Shown: in pieces, positions 11,151-25,059 of the stretch
How positions within the stretch are numbered: position 1 is the stretch's first letter
Layout of the letters: the number at the start of each line of letters is the position of its first letter
DNA from: Litoditis marina
Lineage: Eukaryota > Nematoda > Chromadorea > Rhabditida > Rhabditidae
Direction: 5' to 3'
Assembly (NCBI GenBank): GCA_964036275.1
Contig: OZ038435.1
Span: forward strand, 27,943,521 to 28,007,520
Length of the DNA stretch: 64,000 nucleotides
Notes under the pieces: model-generated
Databases searched by the model: none
Told to the model about the DNA's origin: nothing
The model's input: only the letters and a program-made list of their open reading frames with translations
Made by a program: the position numbers and the translations under genes

Positions 11151-11916
11151 TGTGTCATTTAAGAAGTTATACAACATGTCTCGTCTCATTGGGAATGACC
11201 ACAATCATAATGAAACTTTTCAGATGCGTGGGCAACGAGTCATTCTTCCGAAACACGTACAAAATCCCCCGCGCGCCGAGAACCAAGCCCTGTTTAAGTA
11301 CTGTCTCAACCAAACCTAATTCCTTCTGGATCAACTAACGAATCCTCACATTGTGAACAAAGTCGAAGTGAGAAGCTTGAAAACACAGCTGTAGTATTTA
11401 TCTGACCGATACTCCTACAATAACATTACAAAATTCTCGATAACATAAGCGTTACCGAAAAGGGAAGTTTCGTAATATATCTCGATTTCCTATTACAAAG
11501 AGTCCTCAAAAAATATTCTGGCAATTTTAATTGAAAAACAGTTATGGGAAAGTTCGAATGTACAATGCGGAATCTCATTAGGAATGATTGGGACCATAGA
11601 TTTGAAATATAGTTCGTATCATACCTAGTGAGACTACTACGATAACGAAACTTTCAGTCCTTTTGAATAACGTAAAGATTATCGAAATAGTTAACAATTT
11701 TTACCTCAGATTGTGATAACCTATTATATTGAGTATTCCGAATAATTTTTTTTGACGAAGTTGAAGTTTGCATTTGAAAACCTTAATTGTGAAACGCGAA
11801 AGTGTACTGTAGGAGTCTCAGTAGAAATGGTGGCTACTATGGGAAATGGCAAAACATAGGGATGTTGCCGCAACTTGCATCAGAAACGAATTTCACGCCT
11901 GTTGACGGAAGTTTTC

Positions 11917-12111
11917 TATAGGCGCCAACAGAAAGGAGGGAGGGTACTGTATATCTAAATTTCCGCTGGGTACGAACAAATTTCTTCGATTCCAAAGGTT
12001 GCCGAATTGATACCCTCACAGCGTAGTGGTTACCGCCCCAGCTACGAACCTTTTGCTCGCTGGTTCGATTCCGGGTAGAAGCAGAAAATTATAAATTTGG
12101 CACTCCCTATA
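11917..12111 (+). mobile_element. tRNA-like TIR element family T1, copy 5
   Basis: The head is TATAGGCGCCAACAGAAAGG, the A-box-like stretch is TAGTGGTTACCG, the B box is GGTTCGATTCC and the tail is GGCACTCCCTATA. Its last base is only 10 bases from the exon 5 acceptor of pseudogene A. Confidence 0.75.
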
Positions 12112-13469
12112 TTAATTTCAGGAGCGAATTGAAGCAGCACTCTACGCGTTAACCCAACGATCCAAATGGAATGGTTACGTAAACGACGAGAAAAACGAAT
12201 TTCTGAAGAAAGACCGGAGAGCAATTCAGTTGTTCGAGGACAGCAAAGCAGTAATGCTCAATCTTTTACTAGTTAGTTCATTTTGGTGTAGAAAGGCAAT
12301 TTTATGTATAGAAAAAACGTGAAACAACCTCTCACGTCTTGAGTCAGTTTCATAATGTACAGAAACTGAATGGATATAATTCATTTACAGTTTTTCTGCA
12401 AGTGTAGTAGTCACACCTTTTTCATTTTTTTCGCTTCCAATATTCCAACACAATGTGAGCAAAAATGTGTTGTAGGCGAAATAAACAATGTATTAGCATG
12501 GAAATCAAACACTATAATATTTATGTCGTCAGTTGATTTGATGTTTTTTTCAGGAGTCTGCTTGGGTCAAAAGGCGTAATCTTGCTCTTGATGTAAAAGA
12601 TGTCCTCAACAACTTGACTTTTCATTCATGGAGCAACATTTCAAGCTTTGAAAGCTTCGAGCGATCTTACTATGAGTGCACGCAAGGGTATATATCACCG
12701 TATTCCTGTCTTTTTTTGCGATAACGTGAATTTTTGTCATACAATTGTTTTATTTCTAATATAATTTTCATGAAGGGCTCCGCAGAAATCAGTTATTTGG
12801 TACTTTTCTTGTGATAGAAGTCTGCTTAACTACAACTTTTGATCCCAAACAATTCAGAATAAGCGGTTTGCTCGGCATGGAGTACGACTGGTGCTTCTAC
12901 GAAGTTAAAATCAAATACCTCCCTGGGGATTCGCCCTTCTATGGTGCGCAATACCAAGAACCGTTTCACATAGTGGTTGTGTTTCCTCCGCTCTACGGTT
13001 TATTCGAGTTGGAGGATGAAATAAGTGTGGTAAGGTTCATTCCTCTCAATTTTCCGCTAAAAGACGGTTAGTAAGTCTTTTCGTTTTTTTTTTTGATTTT
13101 CTCAGAGGGGTTCAACTGATGACGACCCAACCCTCTGAGAAAACACAAAACCGTCTTGAATCAGGGTCGAAACGGTTTGAGTACATCTCTTACTGAGCAC
13201 ATTAACCTAATCATATTTGAATATAGTATATAAGTTACAATGTTCATGAAAAATCTTTATGAGAAGTATGTACGAGAACAAAAAGGAGTCCACAAGTGCA
13301 CAGAATAACAGGGAACGGCTAATCAGGAAATCCGCAAAGACCAATCATTTGATTCATCACAATCAGGACAATGTTCTGTTGTTTTAATGAGAGAAAAGTA
13401 AAAATATAGTTTCACATACTGAAAGATAGAGAAATAATCAAATTGTGGTCATGTTGGCGAATTACACAA

Positions 13470-13790
13470 GCAACCGGATTGATATCACACAAAAATAAAG
13501 CCGGTTGCTTTTGTAAAGAAAATGTGGTTAATTTTAAAAGCAACCCAAAAACCCAGTCGCTTTTCTTTTGAGGAGCAACCAATCTCTTCTCACAAAAGCG
13601 ACCGGGTTGATAATATAATCAACAGGAACAGGCACTATGTTTTCACGAAACCTCGTTTCTTTTCTGAATGGAGGTTGGTTGGTTCTCAAAAGCAATTCGA
13701 TCGCTTTTCGGTTGCTTTTCAGAAGCAACCGAATTTCCTTTACAAAAGCAGCCTGGTTGCTTTTTGGTTGCTATCAACTCGCTTGCATGT
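13470..13790. repeat. GGTTGC/GCAACC foldback repeat cluster
   Basis: Many short direct and inverted copies of AAAAGCAACC and GGTTGCTTTT fill pseudogene A intron 7. The open frames here are by-products of the repeat. Confidence 0.55.
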
Positions 13791-14255
13791 GTAATTACAA
13801 TATTTGGTACATTTCCCCCCTACGTGTCAAACAACAGCACGAAATGTTGTCACTTTGAAACGTGCTCACGTAATATCCGACGTCACATTCGAAAAGGTTG
13901 TCGTTTACTTTAGCTGTCAACCTTCGTATATATTGTCGCTCATGAAATCGGTCACGCAATCTTCACGAGATTCAAAGCTCCCAGAGCTCCGGTCGACATG
14001 GAATGCCTCAAAAATCACATGCACAATGCGTGTGAAACCTTCAAAGAAGACGTGAGTAGATGAGATTTATATAAGAAAAGTGTATCAACTGCACCCCCAC
14101 CTGACAACTACCATTAAGGAAAAGGGGTTGATTTTCCCTTCATCGAACCTTCACTGACGGTATGTAGCAATGTTTATCAACCTAACGGTAATGAAATATA
14201 CGCTTCTGTGCACGTGGAATTGCCAATTCGGGAAACGTTGCTCACACATGCCTGC

Positions 14256-14728
14256 TTAAAGGGACCGTGCCTTTTTAATTTGGAGGTTTGAGTTGATTAG
14301 TCGACATTGTTAACGTTCAAAAAATCACAATCATTCATCTAGGTGTAACGTCCTGTTTTGCTCCGTGTTCTCAAAAATGCGGCGCGACCACGCGCACGTA
14401 CATACACCGCCGAGTTCACCTACGTACAAAATTTGCAAAATGTCTATAAAAACTCAAAACCATTTTCAAAACATTTCCAAAATTACCACACTCAAAGCTG
14501 TGATAGAGGATTTGTAGATATAATGAAAACAACAAAGCAGTGGGAGATCAAGAATGCTGCATTACGGTAAACCAAATTCGGCTGGCTTCTAATTTGCTCC
14601 GCAATAATGTGGTTTTCAGCACTTTCTGTATGAAACGTGTGAAACTTTCATCACAAAACAAAATAAATGATTTTTTAATTTATCAAAAACTACTTATATT
14701 GCACATTATAGAGGTACGGTCCCTTTAA
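14256..14728 (+). mobile_element. MITE family M5 (TTAAAGGGACCGT ends), copy 1
   Basis: The left end TTAAAGGGACCGTGCC and right end GGTACGGTCCCTTTAA are inverted. It is intact in pseudogene A intron 8. Its interior matches, in reverse, the split copy at 31144-33055. Confidence 0.75.
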
Positions 14729-16874
14729 TTGTGCCTGTATTGGTTCGTTGTAGCCTCGTTCGGAGAAGCAGTACCAAGCAGATTCAGGCACTTGCTGACC
14801 TTCCTGGGCCGTCGTAGCAGTCGCGCAAAAAAGCCCACACTTTAGCATGGTCGTTCAGTTCATTTCTAGAAGTCGTGGGACTCCAAAATATTGATTTGTA
14901 GCCGAAAATAGGCTGGTAAATCTCACAAATGTCCAAAATTTCAGTGGGTTTGCAATAGTGGAGAAGAGACAATTGATGAAGATTTGGCCGATATTACAGC
15001 TAGAACAGTCACTCTACATTTGGCGAGACAGTTGGCGAAATCCTATAATTCGGTGAGAAATAGTATAAATTGTTTGCTAAACTCCCATACACAAGATTGT
15101 ATAACATCTGTAAAACGCAAAATTGATGAAAATCATGATTTTATGATTACCTCCACTTAAATATTTCACTCCACTCTAGTTTGTTTTGATCAGTTTTTGG
15201 GATGATATTGAAGTTTTGCAACACTTTTTTATTGTTCATGGGTCGTACGTAATATTTGTCTGAGTTCAGTCCAGTTTCCGACAATATTTGGTTAATTGAT
15301 TTGATTATTGTTTTGTTTAGACTAAAGCCGCACAATCTGAGTTTAGAGCAGTTGTACTTCTATGGAATTGCTATTAACTGGTGTACTACACAAGTGAGTT
15401 CTATAGCTTCTGTGTTTAGTGATGAGAATCTTCTCTTACTTTCAATGTGAACATATACAATATACGTACGTACTTTGAGTGAACATATTCGAGCTCACAT
15501 AATTTCTGGTCGCTTTCTCAAAATTTCAGCGCTAGTTTGATATGTTTGTCTCTTTTGCAAACTCTGTAGACGACAAACTAGCCCAAACGTTGCCACTGTG
15601 TAAATAAATGTGAAGCTCATCTAATGGATATCGATAAACTACAGAAGAATATTCGAGAAAGGGAAGAAATGAAAGTGGTGCGTTTCGCAACTAATACCGT
15701 TTGTGCTTGCGCACTGCTTTATTACGCGTGAGTGAAATCGTGAAAAAATAAAAACTAAAAGATGGAATGAGAAATGTTGTGTCTGTCAGTACACACATCT
15801 TGTATTTATTCCAGGTTACTCTGTGTGTTGAACACTTGCTATATATTATAGTTTATTCCAGATAGTAGTTACAATAATAGCAGAGAATATAGAGAGGTCA
15901 CGTTCCCGTAAGATCAGTCTCACAACAATGAGCTCTAGCAGCCTTATATAGACAATGTGGGCGTGGCCGGAGCATTCTAGAAGCTTACGCTAGACAATGA
16001 GAGGGACATCAGCAACAGGGACGCCTGGCTGATTCCATGAGAAGAAATAGAGATAGATAGTAACGTTATAACTAAATAATAACAATATACAACAAGAAAA
16101 CAGAAATGGAAGTAAAAAAAAGAGAATATAATATTATATTCAGTGTCTCAGTTATCACCTTTTATTCAGAACAATCACGGTCGGAATGATCCCCATTCCT
16201 CCGCTGTCGTTCGTGTCATTGGAGTTTTGTCGCAGTCCGCAGATTTCCAGACCGCATTCGGGTGCAAAGCTGGGGATAGAATGGTTACTCCGGAGGTGGT
16301 TCATATTTCATTTTTTCACAGTAAAATTTTTTCGTGAACAAAATGAAGAAAACAGATCTAGCATTTTCTAAAGTTGACCGCCGAACTGTTCTGAAACCTC
16401 TTCATCACCTTTCCATTCTCCCATTGAACTTGTTCTTGACTCTAATTCAGACCTGAATGAATTGAGAGGATTCAGAACTCAGTGAGACCAAACTCTCATT
16501 TTCGGAGCTTTGTTAACCATCAAGATTTTTCGCTCTTTTTATTGTTCTGTGCAATGTTTGAATGCAAGTGTAGGCAAAAACATGATGTGATTTCGTATGG
16601 GTTTCTGTCGAAAGCAAATAATAATGTTTATTATTTATATGTACTAGGTCTAACTACATAATACTACTCCTCAGCTTTCCAAGATGCTCATTTTCTTTCT
16701 CCAGACCTTTGCTTACTATCAAATTATATAAACCGAGTTGGGCAGTACCAGTTTCCTTAATGATCATGAAAATCACAATGTTTGTTTCAGAAAGATCGAT
16801 GTTTTATCTATGGAAAGAGAGCGATGAGGAGACTTCTTGGACTTGATTCGAACAGAGTAAAAATGAGACAATAA

Positions 16875-17350
16875 AAATTGCATAAAAGTGTGACCAATGA
16901 ATTGTGAATGTACTGGTTCTCCCAAACAAATATACAGGTATCTAATGAAATTCTACTGAAAACACTCTGATGACGAAAGTGAAACGGGGGGCCGAGTAAA
17001 CCACTCTAGTAAAGATGTAGAGAGTGAAAGGTAATCCACTCTGGGTCAAAACCGTTCCAGCTTGCGTGCCTTGAAATTCAGTCAATTTTGAATGAAGGGG
17101 AACAGATTAGTTTACGAATTTATTTCTCAAATTCCGACTTTCTCGGTTTCAACCGGATCCTGTTCAGTACGAAAAGCGGCCGGCCATTTCTATGGCAATC
17201 TGTAAACAGTTCAAACTTTGCTTTCGGTTGAAAGCCCAAATGATGCAGATTTGCCATGAACCTGGCTATAAACTTTGTTTAGTCTTGGTATTATTAGTAA
17301 TCATCAATGAATTTCAACCACGAGTTGTTGTTTTGACTTTTACCGTGATT
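16875..17350. other. Intergenic DNA between A and B
   Basis: An AATAAA sequence overlaps the last codons of gene A. The rest is AT-rich and holds no gene or repeat that I recognise. Confidence 0.5.
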
Positions 17351-17440
17351 CGTCCAAATTCTGCATCTTTTTGTTCAGTTTTAGTCATCTGACAAAATGC
17401 ATTGATATTTGTTTTTAATTGTTTGGGTGTTATTGAATAT
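17351..17440 (+). promoter_or_regulatory. Conserved upstream block of gene B
   Basis: A run from TCCAAATTCTGCATC through GTTTTAGTCAT to TTATTGAAT matches the block before genes A and C. A weaker TATA-like CAATAAAAG lies at 17466-17475, about 30 bases before the ATG. Confidence 0.45.
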
Positions 17441-17503
17441 AAGTCGAAAATTATTTGAAAACTTTGCAATAAAAGAAAGGCCTCCGTGAGTATAGCAAGG
17501 AAA

Positions 17504-20500
17504 ATGTGGTTCTCTCTGCTCTTTTTACCCTTTTGGGCTCTGGCACAACTTGATCCAGATCATATACTATCGCATATACAAGAGTGAGTTCCTCGTGAAA
17601 CACTATCATTATAGATTTTCTTGTAATTTCTCTCGGAATGATTTAGACGTTTCATGATTCTGATCAATTCACACTCCTTCGAAAACATCTCCAAGGCTAG
17701 TCTAATCTCTTCCACGCAGTCGCATCTTAGTATAGTCGTCGCCAACGGAAAGGCGGGAGGGTAACGTATATCTCACTTTTCGCTGTGTAAACACACATAT
17801 CTTCGATGCCACAGCTTCCCCGTTATGTACTCCAATAGCGCAGTGGTTCGCGCCCTATTACAAATCTTTTCCTCACAGGCTCTATTCCGGTGAGAGATCT
17901 AAACTTAAATATTTGGCCCCCACTATAATGTCCGTGTTCAATGTAACAGATTGGAGAAATTGAAAAACATATACGCTAAGATAGAAGAAGTAGATCGATC
18001 ACTCATACTCGACGTTTGGTAATGATGCCATGTTCAGGAATGTTCTGGCAGATCCCAACCTGCGTCTCTTAAATGATGCGCTATTTATCTGCTCACATGC
18101 CATGCGTGTTCGTAGGCAATGTTTTTAAGTAGATCAAAGTTCACCAGATACGCGGGCAACTCGCCGAATTCCTTGTCCTACGAAATTGACCGTAGGCTTT
18201 CTACAAAGGTTCGATGGATCAAACAGATGATATATTGATAAGTTTTACAGAAACGTCGACCCTTCCGTCCTTCCATGTGACGATTTCTACAGACACGTTT
18301 GTCCGGCGAAATTGGACAAAACGGATCAAATCAAAGAAACTCTCAAAAAGTGGTTTTCTGATGCCGTTGAACCGTATGAGATCAGCAGCAATTACCTCAA
18401 CTTTATAATCAGGTTCATGGTATGTAAGGCCATTCTGTTTAAGGGACATGAACTGAAAGCTTCACTTGGAATTTATATGCAATCGATAGTGGTTGACGGA
18501 TAACCAAAGCACAAACTAGTTTTTTTAAACTTTTAAAACTATTGAAAACGATGACGATCGCTATTTTTTGAATTGCTCCACAACATCCGACATTTTTTCC
18601 CAACCTACGTCTCTTGCTTTGCACACTATTTCGTGAGACTATACAGTGTATCGCGAAGTCTTAGGAGAATCAATTTGTGATCGATAAGTTGGGATGTACG
18701 TAAATACGGCCTCAGTAGTATAGATACACGTATCGAGTTAGGAAGGAAAAACAGTGAAGAATGACTGTGTTCCAGCGATGCGAGATTTTATTTGTATTTT
18801 CACAGCCCGGCGTGAAAAACATATATTCAATTCTGGAAACTTAATACGATCATAATTCTCACTGTTCCATTCAATGAAAAATATTTACTTTATTTTCCTC
18901 ATAGTTATATAACGTTTACTCTGTAAAGCGGTGATCCTCATAATAATGCTAGAGATATCGTTATCACAGCTTCCTGGGAGCTGGCCTCGCTTGTAATGTT
19001 TTGTTAGAGGCTCAGAAGTTCTTTCAACGGTGAAACGCGATCACTATAACCTCGCGGATACACTTATACACTTATACTCATAACCTAGCCTTGCGGGTTC
19101 GATCCCCGGCCGAGGCTAGGTGGTGTAGCCAAGATTATCGATGGGCGTTGACTATACATCATTCTTTTGTAGATCAATAACCAAATTTCAGACTGATAAA
19201 CTGAGTACGCGTAAAGATGTGTCAATGGAGGAATTGACACTGAATTTCCTCCACAGGTAGGTAATGAAAACTCATTAAGGTCCGGTTGAACACTTATACA
19301 AAATCAATATTTGACAGGAGGCCATCAAGAAACTACGTCTCTAATATTCGATATGTATGAGATGTATATATCAACTTTCATGAGCTGAATTAGTCAAAAT
19401 TTCACTACGCTACTAAAGAAACGCTACTAAACTCTTATTGTGAATGACAGGAACTACGAATGACTTTGAGGCCAATTCCACGAGGAACCCAGTATTTTGT
19501 TAACCCTATCAGGTAACCGTAACCTTAACTTATTTGTTTTACCTGGTTAACTTTTTGTTAACCCACTAGGCTTAACCCTCTTTTACAATGTGTTTTGGGG
19601 GAAATTTGGGGTTACCAAGTAATTAACTAAAGGGTTACTTAGGTAACCCGGTTAATGGTTAACTGTTAGGGTTAAGGAAGTACCGGGTTAAATGAAGAAT
19701 TTGCCTGACTTTGAGCATTTTTAGATGCGTGACCAACGAATCATTGTTTCGAGATACGTACCTACTTCGATCACGCGGCGATGATGAGGCCCGGTTCAGT
19801 TACTGTCTCAACACAACTGAAGAACAACTCTCCTTCCTAACATCCGATTCAACCATTGAACTTCTTGCGGTGAGAATAATAGACACATTGTTTATATAGA
19901 TGAAAACGAAAATATTACTTGTAACAGTTCAAGAAAACACGGTTTTGAAAAATGACAGGAATATTTTAGTCGAAACGACCAAGAAAGTCAGCTCAAACTC
20001 AGCCGCTGTATTCCCAGTAAGTTACTGTTACGGAACGAAGGGTGTTCTGAGTTCCTGCTTCTCTGTGGCAAGTCGTTCCAGCGAAAAAGTCACTTGGTAA
20101 CCTAACATAAACGAGCTCACAATTATGCAGGCCGTATCCTGAAATATCCAAAATACATGTCACGTAACGCGATAGTAAGGAAACAGAGTGAACAATGACT
20201 ATGTCCTAGCGATGCGAGATTCATTTTCTTTTGTTTGTTTTTACAACAACGATATGATATTTGTCACGAAAACTGGCGTGGAAACCATTCATGTCCAGCA
20301 CAGCATCTTTTTCATGATATAGTAAGTGCCAAACTAAATATAAAATAAATTTATTTTATATTTATAATAATAAATTTCTGTCTCTGGCCGGGATTGAACC
20401 TGCGAGCAAAAGTTTCGTAGCAGGGCGCTAACCACTGCGCTCTTGGAGCACATAACCTGCAAGCGTTGGAAACGAAAATATGTGTGCGTAGACAACGGAA

Positions 20501-23500
20501 AGTGAGGTATACAGTTCCCTCTCGCCTTTCCGTGGGCGACGACTATAGAGCTGGTGGAAGGGAGACGACGCAGAACAGGATTTCAACCTCGGGATGCACC
20601 TCAATCTATATCAGAAAATTTTGTCTCGTTGATGTTTGTTTGATTTCCAGGAGTATGTCGACGAGGCACAGAAGACGTTACCCTTCTTTTCCAAATGGTT
20701 TGGTTACGTTAATGATGAGAAAAATGAATTTGGGAAAAAAGACCGGAGAGCAATACAATTATTCGAGGAAAGCAAAACAGTGATGCTGAATCTTCTACTG
20801 GTTAGTTAATTCTGATGAGCGTAAAAGAATTTATCATGTTTGTTCTTCTCTTTCTGGTTGTACACAACAGAACAAAAATATTACAGTCTATTTTTCTGCT
20901 TTCATACTAGTCACATATCACACACTTTCTCCTTTTCAGCGAAAGCAAACAATGTAATACCAAAAAAACCGTCGGTTCCTGTAATATTTGTGCCGTCAGC
21001 TGCGTTTATAGAAAATATGTTTCAGAAGTCTGGTTGGGTCAGAAAGCATAATCTTGCTATTCGTATAGCAAACATTCTGCACACCTTGTCATTTCACTCG
21101 TGGAGCAACGGTTCAAGCTTCGAAAACTTCGAGAGATCCTATAAAGAGTGCATTCAAGGGTATATATGATCGTTTTCCTTTCTTTCTTTGCAATTATGTG
21201 ACTTGTTTGTGATTAGTTTTGTTGTACTATGATTTTTGATGTTCCGGCAATTTGATCTACTCGAAACACCAAGAACCAACCAACAGTTCGGCCGCGAAAC
21301 AGTTGTAGGAGTTCACATTCAGAATTTTCAGTCATGTCTCAATCAATCACTAAATTTATGAACCCAAGTAATTCAGAACAAGTGGTCTGCTTGCCGTGGA
21401 GTACGACCACTGCCTCATTAGAGCTAAAAGCCGAGACCTTCCTGGTATATCGTCCGAATGGGGTGCGGAATACCAGGACCAAAGACATAGAGTGGTTGTG
21501 TACCCTCCAATGTACGGTTCATTCGAATTTCAGGACGAAATAAGTGTGGTGAGCTGGTTGGATATCATTTACAACACATAGAAAACTAGAGATCTGAAAG
21601 TCATATACGAGGGCAAAGATGGATTCGATTACAAACAAACGAAAACCGCCACCACTGGGGAAAAGTTTGCCAAGCACGCTTTCTGTCGGAAATATTATCT
21701 CTGAGTAAACAATTCCGAAAGGTCAAGTATTTGTTTTATTACTTTCAGGAAAAGATTTTATTATTTGAATACATCTCCATCTCTGTCACATGTTCTCCGT
21801 ACCTTTAAACACACCAAATCAACATCAACATACTTAAGTACAGGAACCGAATAAGTTTCTTGTGGAAACATTTCATCGTAAAATTTAACACATTCGAAGT
21901 TTCAGTAAACTTTCAGCTGTCAACGTTTGCATATGCCGTCGCTCATGAAATTGGTCACGCGATCTTCAGAAATATCGAAGATTCTGAATCTCCTGTCGAT
22001 CTCCAATGTCTCGCAAATCACATGCACAACACGTGTGAGACGTTTAAAGGAGGCGTGAGTCCCGGGATAGTTACGACTTCTAGATGAATTTCAGTTTCTA
22101 TCGTTCACTTGCAGCCCTCAAAACGACCGAAAATAAAAGGTTTTGATACTCACATTCGCCCTTCATCAACGACTGGCGGTATGCATCAATGTTCTTCAAA
22201 ATGTGAGCAAATTCACGCGGGCACGTGAAAACTGCCAATGGTGCACGACCCCCAATTAGAATGATAACTTCACGTCTTCACGTGACTGGTCAGTTTACTC
22301 ATAGTATACCTGCGTATCCTGCATAACTGTACCAGTAATGGACCGTTGCGGCCTTGGCCAAAAAAACGAAGCAGTAACAAGCAGATCCAAAGAGTTACCG
22401 GCTAACCATTGGTGGCAATGAGTTCTCGTCACATTCGGTTTTTTCTAGCTCTCATCTAAAACTAGAACCCATTTTCAGTTGAAACTAGCCTAGTTAATTT
22501 CACATCTATCTGTTATTTCAGTGGATTTGCGAAAGTGGATGGAAGACACTAAAAGAGGATACGGCCGATATAGCAGCTAGAACAGTCACACTACATATGG
22601 CGAGACAGTTGGCAAAATCCTATAACTCGGTGAGAATCGATATAAACGGTTTGCTAAACTCTCATACAAAAGATCTTGTAAAATTGGCAGAATAAATCAT
22701 TGGAGAACGTTACCAGCGTGTGATGTGTACAAAGTACACTTGTAGAATAGAAGAGAACAGTTTTTCCACATTGAAAGTGAGATCTGGAGATGTCACTTAC
22801 AGTAAAGTAGATCTAGACAAAATTGAGAGGAATCAATGTTCATCCAGCCAACTTCTTCTTCCACTTCTAGTCTGTTCAGATCCGTTTTGTGGAATGAAAT
22901 TCGATACAAGTCATAGTTCGACACAAAACAATATACACGAGTGTGCAGTTCAGATTTGTGCAGCAACACTCTTTTCATTGGTAATTTTATCGTGATTTAG
23001 ACAAAACGTTCTGAGTCTTCTGTAGTTTTCTTCGTTTGTTAGTTCATTTATTTTACTGTTGTTGTTGGTTGTATTGTTTCGTGTAGACCTCACACAATAT
23101 CAGTTGGGAGCAGTTGTACTTCTATGGACTTGCTGTCAATTGGTGTACAGAACAGGTGAGTTCTGTGTTTTGTGTTTAGCGATAACCAGTGTCTCGTTTC
23201 ATCTGTGAACATATTTACTCTACATGCGTACTATGAGTGAAATGAGACCGAGCTCAGTCATTTGCTGGTGCTCTTCTCAATTAAAGTCCAGCTACGTTGC
23301 CACTTTAAAGGGACCGTACCTCTTTAATTTAGTGATTTGGGTCATCATGGGACACATGGGGACAAAAAATTAACGAATCAATTTGAATCAGTGAAAATTT
23401 CCCAGCTTAGGTCCTTTGTGGTCCAACTTGAGTACGGCAATGTGGCAGTAAGCAAAAGCACGTACCTATTTTCATGCAGACGCGCAGAAATTGTTCGCAA

Positions 23501-24344
23501 AACTTTCGTAACACGTATCATAAATCTTAGCACGTAACAGTTTATATATGTAAAAGTATTTTAGTGATTCATACCTATTTTTGTTTTGATTAAGATTGAG
23601 GTTGTGTGTACTAAAACCAATTTCATCATTCGACCAAACGCTGATACAGTAACCCTAAGGATAGTTTGGCTCATAAAGGGCTTCATTCGTATTTTCTTTC
23701 GACCGATTTTCTTTTTACTTCTCATTGTAATAGTAAGGGACCACCAGTACAATATAAAATCAATATTTTGAGTTCTTCTGTTTTTTAATCGATATATAGA
23801 GAAACGGTCCCTATAAGTCTAAAAGCATCATGCTTCGTTCAAAAAGGTAGACCAACGACGATGACAATTCATTACGCAAGTGAAAGTTTGAGAACAAATA
23901 TAAAATAGAGAAAATGAAACAAGAAAACTGAAGTTGAAGCAAGAAAACATAGAATTAAGTAGAAAGACTAAAAAATTCACAATTATTCACGATTTTCCTT
24001 CTCAGAACGATTCCGTACAATATGATTTCCATTCCTCCGCTGTCGTTCGTGTCAATGGAGTTTTGTCGCAGTCCACAGATTTCCAGACCGCATTTGGGTG
24101 CAAAGCTGGGGATAGAATGATTACTCCGGAGGTGGGTCATATTTCAAACTGAGAGACAGAACCAAACTTTCATTTTGGGACCTTCGTTCATCAGCAACAT
24201 TTTTCGGAAATGTAGGTGGAAACGATACAGGTTATTGTTTTGAATTTGTTTTCTTTCGCAATAAAACTGAATTTCAAATACAATGGTTAATTACAGGAGG
24301 ACCGATGTTTTATCTATGGCACGAGGGCGATGAGGAGCAAATAA
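17504..24344 (+). CDS. Neprilysin-like M13 zinc metallopeptidase, gene B
   Basis: Predicted secreted zinc endopeptidase of 467 residues. Twelve exons: 17504-17583, 18251-18419, 19192-19256, 19725-19869, 20651-20800, 21026-21159, 21377-21548, 21917-22054, 22522-22629, 23087-23155, 24006-24131 and 24297-24344. All phases close to one open frame of 1404 bases. Residues 1-14 are a signal peptide (MWFSLLFLPFWALA). The M13 N-terminal motif LPCDDFYRHVCP is at 34-45, zinc motif HEIGH at 315-319, EDTAD at 363-367 (third zinc ligand and Asp), YFYG..WC in exon 10, and HSSAVVRVNG at 419-428 (His and Arg that bind substrate in neprilysin). In place of NAxY it has QDQR before VVVYPPMYG. About two thirds of normal M13 length. 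The start is supported by the conserved signal exon and upstream block of B and C. Function in this worm is unknown. Confidence 0.9.
17731..17927 (+). mobile_element. tRNA-like TIR element family T1, copy 6
   Basis: The head is TATAGTCGTCGCCAACGG and the A box is TAGCGCAGTGG. The B box is damaged (GGCTCTATTCC). The tail is GGCCCCCACTATA. It lies in gene B intron 1. Confidence 0.75.
19497..19692. repeat. GGTTAACC-rich foldback
   Basis: Repeated GGTTAA, TTAACC and GGGTTA motifs in both orientations form an imperfect foldback in gene B intron 3, ending just upstream of exon 4. Confidence 0.5.
20318..20547 (-). mobile_element. tRNA-like TIR element family T1, copy 7
   Basis: A minus-strand copy. 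The head end is CGTGGGCGACGACTATA, and the B box is recognisable as the reverse GGGATTGAACC. The tail is interrupted by about 30 bases of AT-rich palindrome. It lies in gene B intron 4. Confidence 0.7.
23305..23815 (+). mobile_element. MITE family M5, copy 2
   Basis: The left end is TTTAAAGGGACCGTACCTC and the right end is GAGAAACGGTCCCTATAAG. The interior (GTCATCATGGGACACATGG) matches, in reverse, the copy at 25060-25571. It lies in gene B intron 10. Confidence 0.7.
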
Positions 24345-25059
24345 ACGTCTTCGACTGTGATTCAAACATATATTGAGAGACAATAAAAATTGTATGCAAA
24401 TGTACCCGATGAAGCTCTCACTAGTAAAAAGATACGTCACTATGGAATTCGGTGACGAGTCGCCGGCGACGTCACCAGTAGGGGTCAACGCCACTTTTCT
24501 ACTTGCCGGTGACTTGCCACTTCAACGATTTGATTCAATGGGTTTCTGTTTTTCACAAACCAGTTAGGCTAGAGTAATCTCAAAGTAAGAGGTGAAATAA
24601 TCTCATAGTGAGATGGTTTGCGGGGAATTTCACAGGTTTTGGAAAGTTTCTCTGACATCACAAGTCAACAATATTCGGTGTCATTATTAGAGAATTGGTA
24701 TGTTATGTGTTTCCGGTTCTCGTATTTTCTCAGCTCAAATGGTTGAGTTCAATAATTGAGCAATGTTTCAATAACTCAACTCAGAAGCTCACATTGGCAT
24801 GCATTGGCGAAATTTCCAAAAAAAATTGAAATCAAACAACAAAGCTTCGGAAGAAGTTAGGAGGCACTGTTCGAGATCGATATCTGGGGGGAAATACACG
24901 GAAGAAGTCACCGAACCTCTGTTCTTGTTTAATCTTGATACACAACTTTCAACCAGAAATTAACCGGATCAAACTACAAATACCATACAGATCTGCTTTC
25001 GGAAAAACGATCCATACAGTGGCAAGCAGAATAAGTCATTCAAATATGACAATCATTAA

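Larger units (their letters stand above)
9606..16874 (+). pseudogene. Neprilysin-like M13 metallopeptidase pseudogene, gene A
   Basis: Same exon plan as genes B and C. Exons: 9606-9686, 10088-10255, 10761-10828, 11224-11367, 12122-12271, 12554-12687, 12858-13029, 13914-14051, 14945-15052, 15321-15393, 16170-16295 and 16791-16874. Compared with B and C, exon 1 has one extra T in a run of seven, exon 2 lacks one base, exon 4 lacks one base and has an in-frame TAA, and exon 10 has one extra base. Translation from the ATG stops early in exon 2. Exons 5 to 9 are still open, including HEIGH in exon 8 and EDLAD in exon 9, and exons 11-12 encode HSSAVVRVIG and a C-terminal CFIYG. The promoter is also split by a MITE. 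A sequencing error could explain one indel but hardly all of them. A shorter product from an internal start cannot be excluded. Confidence 0.8.

Noticed and set aside
19040..19140. B-box-like GGGTTCGATCCCC near 19090 as a further tRNA or T1 copy
   Set aside because: The T1 ends and A box are absent and no cloverleaf can be drawn.
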